64,000 nucleotides of DNA from Methylorubrum sp. B1-46 (GTDB lineage: Bacteria > Pseudomonadota > Alphaproteobacteria > Rhizobiales > Beijerinckiaceae). The notes under the pieces are model-generated. The model was not told where the DNA came from. It made no database searches and worked only from the letters and a program-made list of their open reading frames with translations. Below are positions 17,969-25,966 of this stretch, one piece after another; position 1 is the stretch's first letter, and the number at the start of each line of letters is the position of its first letter. Where the stretch lies: contig NZ_CP088247.1 in assembly GCF_021117295.1 (NCBI RefSeq), forward strand, positions 721,001 through 785,000, given 5' to 3'. The position numbers and the translations under genes are program-made.

Positions 17969-18964
17969 ATGTCCTCATCGGTCGCCGGCGCGCCGGACCT
18001 GTCCGGCCTCATCGAGCTCTCGCGCGACCCCGCGCTGGACCTGAAGCCCGCAATCCTGCGGGTGCAGACCGACCTGTTCCTGACCGCGCCGGTTCACGAC
18101 CGGGCGATCCTTCAGGCCTTCGAGTCCCTGGCGGCGGGTCTGATCCCGACCGTGGACGAGGACACGCTGCGCGTCGTCGCGGAAAAGCTCGACGGTTGCC
18201 CCGACGTGCCGGAGGGCGTGCGTGCCGCGCTCGCGACCCGCGGCTTTCCCCTCGCGCTGCCCCGCGAGCCGGAGACGGAGGCGGAAGCCGACTGGGCGAT
18301 CGCGGAAAATCCCGGCGCACTGATCGGCACCCGGGTTCTGGAGCGCCTGCTCGCCCGCGCCCGCACCGACGCGGATCTCGCCCGCACCCTGCTCGACCGG
18401 CCCGACATCCCGCCCGCCGACCTCGCACCACTCTGGCTCTTCGCCGAATCTGAGCAGCGCCGCGCCATCACTGAGGCCGTCGAGGCCACCGCGGCCTTGC
18501 GGCCCTGCCCGCCCGCACCGCGCGCGCTGGCCACGAGCCTGGTCGAGCATTCCCATTCCCGCGACGTCCAGGCCTTCGTCACCGCGCTTGGAAACGGGCT
18601 CGGCCTTCCGCCGAACTACCTCAGCGCAGCGGTCGATCCCGCCGCGCGCTACGACCTGCTGACGCTCGCCCTGCGGGTCGCGGATCTGCGCGAGGGCGAG
18701 GCGGTGTTCGTCTTCCTCACGCTCAACGACAACGTGGCGCGCTCAGTCGATCGGGTGTTCGCCCTCGTCACGCTGTTTCGTGACACGAGCCGGGCCACGG
18801 CCCGCGACCTGCTCTGCGCGATCCTCGGCGTGCCGGTGATGGAGCGCGCGGGCGGCGAGCACCAACCGCTGCACGGCCCCGAGGCCAAGCGCCCGACCCC
18901 GGCCGCCTCCGAGCGCGGCGGCTTCCGTACCATTCTCCCAACGCGCCTGCGCCGCACGAGCTGA
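17969..18964 (+). CDS. DUF2336 domain protein
   Basis: A 331-residue soluble protein of the DUF2336 family, helical-repeat proteins confined mostly to Alphaproteobacteria and of unknown function. Typical features are the opening DLSGLIELSRDPALDLKPAI, the segment RVQTDLFLTAP and the repeated short helices across residues 60-200. No catalytic motif, signal peptide or membrane segment is visible. The C-terminus is Pro/Arg-rich. It stands alone between the flagellar operon and the converging DUF1491 gene. An inverted repeat lies across its translation start region. Confidence 0.8.
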   Translation: MSSSVAGAPDLSGLIELSRDPALDLKPAILRVQTDLFLTAPVHDRAILQAFESLAAGLIPTVDEDTLRVVAEKLDGCPDVPEGVRAALATRGFPLALPREPETEAEADWAIAENPGALIGTRVLERLLARARTDADLARTLLDRPDIPPADLAPLWLFAESEQRRAITEAVEATAALRPCPPAPRALATSLVEHSHSRDVQAFVTALGNGLGLPPNYLSAAVDPAARYDLLTLALRVADLREGEAVFVFLTLNDNVARSVDRVFALVTLFRDTSRATARDLLCAILGVPVMERAGGEHQPLHGPEAKRPTPAASERGGFRTILPTRLRRTS

Positions 18965-18980
18965 CGCCGGCTGAAAAACG

Positions 18981-19322
18981 CTACTCCGCGAGCGGCAGGC
19001 CGTGCCGGCCCTCGCGGTCGTCGATCTCGACGATCCAGAGATCGGAATCGAAGCGGATCTCACGGGCGAGCCGCTCCTCGACATCCGGCGACGGGGCGGC
19101 GCTGAGGATCGCCGTGAACAGGCGCTCGCCCGGATCCTCGGCCTCGATCAGCGCCTGGGGCGCCGGGCCGTAAAGGTCGGCGGTGCCGTCGAGCCGGTCG
19201 ATCTTGACGAAGATCGCCCCCGCCTCCGCCGCGCCGCGGCGGCGCTGCACCGCCGGGATGTTTTCCCCGTTGAGGCGGCGCAACTGCGCGGAGACCCAGA
19301 AATCCGAGCGAAGGCGTGGCAT
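18981..19322 (-). CDS. DUF1491 family protein
   Basis: A 113-residue protein matching DUF1491, a small alphaproteobacterial family. Conserved features are the N-terminal PRLRSDFWVSAQLRRLN, the strand AGAIFVKIDRLDGTADLYGP, and the C-terminal REIRFDSDLWIVEIDDREGR. The function is unknown. It converges on the DUF2336 gene with 16 bases between stops. Together with the downstream peptidoglycan-binding and DivJ-like genes on the same strand, it forms a neighbourhood seen in many Rhizobiales, which hints at cell-envelope or cell-cycle work. Confidence 0.82.
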   Translation of the reverse strand: MPRLRSDFWVSAQLRRLNGENIPAVQRRRGAAEAGAIFVKIDRLDGTADLYGPAPQALIEAEDPGERLFTAILSAAPSPDVEERLAREIRFDSDLWIVEIDDREGRHGLPLAE

Positions 19323-19431
19323 GCCCGGTTCATAGGCGCCCGCCGCCTCGCTGGCGAGGCCTGCAAGGCACAGCTCCGGGCGCTGAGACGACCCGCTTTT
19401 CGCTGAAGCGCATCGAGTTTCGCTTCACTCC

Positions 19432-19522
19432 ATCATCGCGAGCGGCCGCGAGGTGATCCAGCCGCGCGACATCTTCGGAAAGGACGCGCCCAGGATCGCG
19501 TCGGCTTCGTCTCGCGATGACG
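19432..19522. repeat. Palindromic intergenic repeat, family B, copy 1
   Basis: Imperfect arms of about 30 bases (19432-19461 and 19489-19522) are inverted copies of one another. They open with TCATCGCGAG and close with CTCGCGATGACG, around a core containing ATCTTCGGAAAGGACG. The same layout recurs at 31461-31553. It lies between DUF1491 and the peptidoglycan-binding gene, both on the minus strand, where its RNA could fold into a long stem. Confidence 0.7.
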
Positions 19523-19569
19523 GAGGGGAAACCGAAGCGATCGAACCGATCCTGCCTTATCCGCTCGTC

Positions 19570-20319
19570 TTATCCGCTCGCCTTGGCGGTCATCTCGCGG
19601 GTCAGGGCGCGCAGGGTCGGCCCGGCGGCCTCGCCTTTCACCGGCAGCTTGCGATCTCGCTCGAATTTCTCGATCGCCGCCTTCGTGCCCGGTCCCATCA
19701 AGCCGTCGTCCTTGAGCGGCCCGTAGCCGAGCTTGGCCAGCGCGCGCTGGACGCGGATGACGGTGGGGTCGGGCTTCGGGCTCTCAGGCTTGCCCGCATC
19801 CGCCTTCACCTCGGCCTTCTCCTTCGCGGCCGGCTTCGATTCGGGCTTGCGCTCCGCCTTGGGCGTGACCGAGGCGGTCGTCTCGCCGGAGCGGATCATG
19901 TCGGCGATCGCGTCGCGGGGCGGGGCCGACGCCTCCCGCACGGGGGCGGCCTTCGGCGCCTCCACGGTGCGGACCTCCCGCACCGGCGGCGGAGCGGGCT
20001 TTGCCGCCACAGGCTTTGACTCGACGGTCGGCAGGATCGGCGCCGGGTGCGGTCCGTCCTGAAGGCCCATGGCGTTGACGCAGACATAGATCGCCGCGCT
20101 GGCGCCGAGCAGCGTTCCGAACACGCCGCCGGGATAGCGCAGGCAGAACCGCCCGGCCCCGCTCGCCGCAGACAGGGCGGTGGCCTGCCAGCCGGCGGCG
20201 GTCGGCCCGCGCGGCACCGGCTTGCGGCGCGGCGATCTGGCCGGGCCTCGCCCGGCGCGCATGTCACCGGGGACGACGATCTCGCGCTGGTCCCGTCGGA
20301 CGGGCGGCTCGCGCATCAT
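19570..20319 (-). CDS. Membrane-anchored peptidoglycan-binding domain protein
   Basis: A 249-residue protein with a basic cytoplasmic N-terminus, one membrane segment (about 65-83), a long Pro/Ala/Lys-rich linker (about 95-185) and a C-terminal peptidoglycan-binding domain type 1 (about 187-249). That domain is recognised by VIRVQRALAKLGYGPLKDDG followed by MGPGTKAAIEKFERDRKL. It is likely to sit in the inner membrane and contact the cell wall. The linker's Lys/Glu/Pro repeats are low complexity. It lies downstream of, and on the same strand as, the DivJ-like kinase, with a palindromic repeat between them. Confidence 0.85.
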   Translation of the reverse strand: MMREPPVRRDQREIVVPGDMRAGRGPARSPRRKPVPRGPTAAGWQATALSAASGAGRFCLRYPGGVFGTLLGASAAIYVCVNAMGLQDGPHPAPILPTVESKPVAAKPAPPPVREVRTVEAPKAAPVREASAPPRDAIADMIRSGETTASVTPKAERKPESKPAAKEKAEVKADAGKPESPKPDPTVIRVQRALAKLGYGPLKDDGLMGPGTKAAIEKFERDRKLPVKGEAAGPTLRALTREMTAKASG

Positions 20320-20333
20320 TTCGCTCCTTCAGC

Positions 20334-20379
20334 GCATCGTCCCGAAAGGCGGAATCCAGCCTTCCGGAAACGACGATGC
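20334..20379. repeat. 46-bp palindromic repeat, family A, copy 1
   Basis: A 46-base imperfect palindrome opening GCATCGTCCCGAAAGG and closing CGGAAACGACGATGC. A second copy of exactly the same length lies at 33223-33268, with about three quarters of positions identical. Elements of this form are common between genes in Methylobacterium and related Rhizobiales. Here it separates the kinase from the peptidoglycan-binding gene. Confidence 0.75.
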
Positions 20380-20428
20380 AAGAACAGGGACCCTGCTCCG
20401 GGTGTCTGCCACGCTGCGTTCGACCGGC

Positions 20429-22420
<1,992 letters not shown>

Positions 22421-22793
22421 GCCCGAAACCGGGTGGCTCGCGCCCCTCGACTACTCGTTACGATCTTCGAGCAAACCGTCGCAGAGCCGGTTTAAGCGAG
22501 GATGAAAAGGGTCGCTCACTTGCTGCCGACCGCGGGTGCGACCGGCCCCCTGCGGACCCCGGCCGAGGCGCCGATCCCCGTTCTTCACAGCGCCCGGAAC
22601 CGGGCCCGGCGGTGCTCCGCAGAGGGTAAACAGGCCTGCGCGAGGGCGGCACCGGGCGGAAAAAGGCTTCGTTCACCACGTCGGCGTTTTCAGGTCGCGC
22701 GCTTCATCCCGCCGTCCCGCGACGATGGCAGGATCGGATCAGGAATTCGCGCCGGCCGCGCCGGCCAAACAGCGCCCCCCTGGAACCGGATCG
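22421..22793. other. Divergent intergenic region, no feature seen
   Basis: These 373 bases lie between the divergently read kinase gene and a small membrane protein. GC-rich open frames cross it, but none has a plausible start or composition. No clear hairpin, repeat or promoter consensus was recognised; both flanking genes probably take their promoters from here. No trace of a cydA gene was found. Confidence 0.45.
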
Positions 22794-23153
22794 ATGTCGT
22801 TTCTCCTGCGCGCCGCCCTCGTGATCGGAGCCCTGTCGTTTCTTGCGCTTCAGCGCCAGGAGGGGTCGTCGCCGGCCCGGCCGCGCGCTGCCACCGCAGA
22901 GACCGCATCGGGGATCGCGACGGGCGAGGCGATGGATCGCCTGACCACCGGCGGCATCGGCGCGCTAGTGAACGCCGTGAACGCGCTGCCGCCCGAGACC
23001 CGCGACGAGATGGTGCGGGCCGGGGCGGAGGCCGTCGCCCGCCACGTCACGGACCAATTCGCCGGACAACCCATCACATCGCCGCGTCCCTCCGCCGACA
23101 CCCTCTCGGCCAGCGACCGCCGGCCGTCATGGCGGGGACCCACATCGCATTGA
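22794..23153 (+). CDS. Small membrane-anchored hypothetical protein
   Basis: A 119-residue protein I do not recognise. It begins with a hydrophobic helix (FLLRAALVIGALSFLAL, residues 3-19) that is either a signal anchor or an uncleaved signal, followed by a mostly hydrophilic domain with one helix-like stretch (TGGIGALVNAVNALPPETR) and a Ser/Pro/Arg-rich tail. The ATG at 22794 places the hydrophobic helix at the N-terminus; the frame stays open far upstream without protein-like sequence. It precedes cydB by 69 bases on the same strand. There is no evidence that it belongs to the oxidase. Confidence 0.55.
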   Translation: MSFLLRAALVIGALSFLALQRQEGSSPARPRAATAETASGIATGEAMDRLTTGGIGALVNAVNALPPETRDEMVRAGAEAVARHVTDQFAGQPITSPRPSADTLSASDRRPSWRGPTSH

Positions 23154-23222
23154 GCGCGGTTCTGGCCTGATGAGGCGGTGCTCCTATAACGGGCGTGTGC
23201 CGCCGGCCGGGTAGGAGCGACG

Positions 23223-24266
23223 ATGTTCGGCTTCGGGAACGAGTACGAAGGCTTGGCCTTCTGGCTGCCGCTGATCTGGGCCGGCCTGCTGGCTCTGGCG
23301 GTGGCGATGTACGTCGTCATCGACGGGTTCGACCTCGGGGTCGGCATCCTCTTCACCGCCGCGCGCCCCGGCAACTGGCGCGACCGGATGATGCTCTCGG
23401 TGGCGCCGATCTGGGACGGCAACGAGACCTGGCTCGTGCTTGGCGGCGGCGGGCTGTTCGCGGTGTTCTCGGTCGCCTACGCGATCCTGCTGCCGGCGCT
23501 CTACCTGCCGATCATCCTGATGCTGATCGCGCTGATCTTTCGCGGCGTCGCCTTCGAATTCCGCTTCAAGGCCGAGCGCTCGCAGGTGGTGTGGGACAAC
23601 GCCTTCCATTACGGCTCGCTGGTCGCCACCTTCGCCCAGGGCATGGTGCTCGGCGCCTTCGTCCAGGGCTTCCAGACCGAAGGCCGGGGATTCTCCGGCG
23701 GCACCTTCGATTGGCTCACCCCCTTCAGCGTCATGACCGGCATCGGCCTCGTCTGCGGCTACGGTCTGCTCGGCGCGACGTGGTGCGTGATGAAGACTTC
23801 GGGCGAACTGGAGATCTGGTCACGGATCAAGGCCAAGCAATTCCTGATCGGCACCGTCGTCTCGATGGCGATCGTCAGTGCCTGGGTGCCGTTCCTCGGG
23901 CTCCACATCCAGTGGCGCTGGTTCTCCTGGCCGAACCTGCTGTTCGTGGCGCCCGTGCCGCTGCTGACCGCCTTCGTCTGCTGGCGAATCTGGCGGGCGA
24001 TCGAGGACGGGCGCGAGGTGGCACCGTTCCTCCTCTCGATCGCCCTGTTCCTGCTCGGCTTCCTCGGGCTCGCGATCAGCCTGTTCCCCTACATCGTGCC
24101 GCCCAAGCTGACGATCTGGCAGGCAGCCAACGCGACCTCGGCGCTGGAATTCGCCCTCGTCGGCTACGCGGTGGTGATGCCGCTGACGCTCGCCTACACG
24201 GCCTATGCCTACTGGGTCTTCCGCGGCAAGATCGAGGAAAACCCGAACGCGGCGAGCTACCATTGA
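23223..24266 (+). CDS. cydB: Cytochrome bd-type quinol oxidase subunit II
   Basis: A 347-residue polytopic protein of the CydB/CioB family, the structural partner of the haem-bearing subunit I (CydA) in bd-type quinol oxidases that reduce oxygen to water. Eight or nine membrane helices are visible. The family landmarks YVVIDGFDLGVGILF near the N-terminus and IWDGNETWLVLGGGGLFAVF are intact. AGGAG lies five bases before the ATG. It is followed, with a four-base overlap, by a 32-residue DUF2474 gene as in cio-type operons. No subunit I gene lies upstream, within 3 kb on either side, or elsewhere in the window, so it must be encoded elsewhere or be missing. Confidence 0.95.
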   Translation: MFGFGNEYEGLAFWLPLIWAGLLALAVAMYVVIDGFDLGVGILFTAARPGNWRDRMMLSVAPIWDGNETWLVLGGGGLFAVFSVAYAILLPALYLPIILMLIALIFRGVAFEFRFKAERSQVVWDNAFHYGSLVATFAQGMVLGAFVQGFQTEGRGFSGGTFDWLTPFSVMTGIGLVCGYGLLGATWCVMKTSGELEIWSRIKAKQFLIGTVVSMAIVSAWVPFLGLHIQWRWFSWPNLLFVAPVPLLTAFVCWRIWRAIEDGREVAPFLLSIALFLLGFLGLAISLFPYIVPPKLTIWQAANATSALEFALVGYAVVMPLTLAYTAYAYWVFRGKIEENPNAASYH

Positions 24267-24361
24267 GCGTCCGGCGCATCCTCTGGTTCGCCGCCCTCTA
24301 CGGTCTGAGCCTCCTCGCCTTCACGGCGCTCGTCTACTTCATCCGCGCCATCGCGCGGTGA
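24263..24361 (+). CDS. DUF2474 micro-protein (CydX-like)
   Basis: A 32-residue single-helix membrane protein: MSVRRILWFAALYGLSLL followed by a short hydrophobic run ending YFIRAIAR. This matches DUF2474, the tiny subunit encoded after cioB/cydB, comparable in position and topology to CydX, which stabilises haems in E. coli bd oxidase. It starts with TTG at 24263, overlapping the cydB stop by four bases, so translation is coupled. The arginine pair before the helix and the C-terminal arginine set an N-in topology. The family role as an oxidase subunit is known for relatives and assumed here. Confidence 0.8.
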   Translation: MSVRRILWFAALYGLSLLAFTALVYFIRAIAR

Positions 24362-24374
24362 GGCGGGCAGCGGA

Positions 24375-24500
24375 TCAGAGGCAGAGGGGAAAGGCGGCGG
24401 CAAGCCAGAGCGTCACGCCTTCCCGCGCCCACAGCAGCGCGCCGGCCAGCGTCAGCGCGCCGAGAAGGGCGAGGACGACGAGTTCGTCCCGCCCGCTCAT
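24375..24500 (-). CDS. 41-residue membrane protein coupled to MFS transporter
   Basis: A 41-residue frame (MSGRDELVVLALLGALTLAG, then a second hydrophobic run to AAFPLCL) that predicts two short or one long membrane helix. Its ATG overlaps the TGA of the MFS transporter gene in an ATGA arrangement, so ribosomes finishing the transporter can restart here. It converges on the DUF2474 gene with 13 bases between stops. I know no family for it. The overlap, hydrophobic content and absence of any other explanation for the 120 bases support a real gene, possibly a small partner of the transporter. Confidence 0.6.
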   Translation of the reverse strand: MSGRDELVVLALLGALTLAGALLWAREGVTLWLAAAFPLCL

Positions 24501-25765
24501 CCCGGCCTCGCCCGCAGATCCCGCCGCGCCAGCGGAGCATCGCGGATCGGCAGGTTGAGGAGGCCGGCCAGCAGCGCGATGCCGATCGAGAGGGTCCAGG
24601 CCGCGTCGTAGGAGCCGGTATGGGCGAAGATGAAGCCTGCGCCCCACGCGCCGAAGAAGGCGCCGACCTGATGGCTCATGAAGACGATGCCGAACAGGGT
24701 CGAGAGATAGCGCACGCCGAAGATCTGCCCGACGAGGCCGCTCGTCAGCGGCACGGTGCCGAGCCAGAGAAAGCCGATGGCGCAGGCGAACACAGTCGCA
24801 GAGAGCGGCGTGAGGGGAAAGACGAGGAACAAAGCCATCACCGCGGCGCGGGCGACGTAGATCCACGACAGCACGTACTTCTTGCGCAGCCGGTCGGCGG
24901 CGACGCCGAAGGCGTAGGAGCCGAGGATGTTGAACAGGCCGATCAAGGCGAGCGCTCGGGCGCCGACGCCTGCATCGAGGCCGGCATCGGTCAGGACGGC
25001 CGGAAGATGCGTCGAGACGAAGGCGATGTGAAAGCCGCAGACGAAGAAGCCGGCATTGAGCAGCCAGTAGCCGCGATGTCCGGCCGCTTGGCGCAGGGCG
25101 ACCTTCAGCGGGATCTCGTCCGTCGCCCCGCTCGTCCGCACCGCGGAAGCCCCCCTGCGCGCAATGCCGAGGGCCAGCGGCAGCATCAGCGTGGCGAGGC
25201 CGGCTGCGGCGAGCAGCGCCCCGCGCCAGCCGAGGCCGTCGACGACGATCTGCGTGGCCGGTACCAGCAGAAACTGCCCAACCGAGCCGCCGGCGGTGAC
25301 GATGCCGGCGGCCGCGCCCCGTCGCCCGGGCGGCATCAGCGGCACCACGGCGCCCAGCACGACGACGAAGGTGACGCCGGTCATGGCGAGCCCGACTAGA
25401 AACCCGAGCGTGACGGTGAGGCCGAGCGCCGAGGAGATGATCGCCGCGAGCGCGAGGCCGACCGCGTAGAGGAACCCGCCGATGGCGGCGACACGGCCGG
25501 GTCCGTACCGGTCCGCCAGCGCCCCGACGAAAGGCTGGGCGAGGCCGAAGATGAGGTTCTGCACGGCCATGGCGAGGCCGAAGCTCTCGCGTCCGACACC
25601 GAGATCGAGCTCGACCGGCCGCATGAACAGGCCGAAGCCCTGGCGGATTCCCATGGCCATCGTCACGATCACCGCGCCGCAGGCGAGAGCGATCCAAGGG
25701 GCGGGCCGGCGAAGAGGCGGGGAAGGGATCAAGGTCGCGGATCCGGGACAATCAGCCGGAATCAT
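24497..25765 (-). CDS. MFS transporter (OFA/monocarboxylate-like)
   Basis: A 422-residue major-facilitator protein with twelve predicted membrane helices. The loop 2-3 signature appears as VGALADRYGPGRVAAIGGFL, and the N-half contains GIRQGFGLFMRPVELDLG, a pattern common in oxalate/formate and monocarboxylate-type exchangers of Proteobacteria. Substrate cannot be read from the sequence; a small organic anion is plausible by subfamily. The ATG at 25765 gives a 24-residue cytoplasmic N-tail. The downstream 41-residue gene overlaps its stop. It is divergent from the PBP1A gene. Confidence 0.88.
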   Translation of the reverse strand: MIPADCPGSATLIPSPPLRRPAPWIALACGAVIVTMAMGIRQGFGLFMRPVELDLGVGRESFGLAMAVQNLIFGLAQPFVGALADRYGPGRVAAIGGFLYAVGLALAAIISSALGLTVTLGFLVGLAMTGVTFVVVLGAVVPLMPPGRRGAAAGIVTAGGSVGQFLLVPATQIVVDGLGWRGALLAAAGLATLMLPLALGIARRGASAVRTSGATDEIPLKVALRQAAGHRGYWLLNAGFFVCGFHIAFVSTHLPAVLTDAGLDAGVGARALALIGLFNILGSYAFGVAADRLRKKYVLSWIYVARAAVMALFLVFPLTPLSATVFACAIGFLWLGTVPLTSGLVGQIFGVRYLSTLFGIVFMSHQVGAFFGAWGAGFIFAHTGSYDAAWTLSIGIALLAGLLNLPIRDAPLARRDLRARPG

Positions 25766-25966
25766 AGTCCGTATCCCGGCCTCGGCAGAACCGGCTCATG
25801 CTGCATGACCGCTCATGCGGCGGGAGCGGCACACGAGCGTGGCGCCGGTGTCACCCGTCCGCGCCGTTCGCCGGCCGCCCCTCCGCGCGCGTAGCCTTGC
25901 CGGCCCCCGCTCCGCTAAGGTCCGTCCCATGATGTGGGATTTCGGCCAAGCGGCGAACGGTTCGCA

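Noticed and set aside
22502..23170. A longer frame overlapping the small membrane protein before cydB, considered as a cydA remnant
   Set aside because: No CydA motifs (haem ligands, Q-loop) can be found in any frame; the sequence is Arg/Pro-rich.
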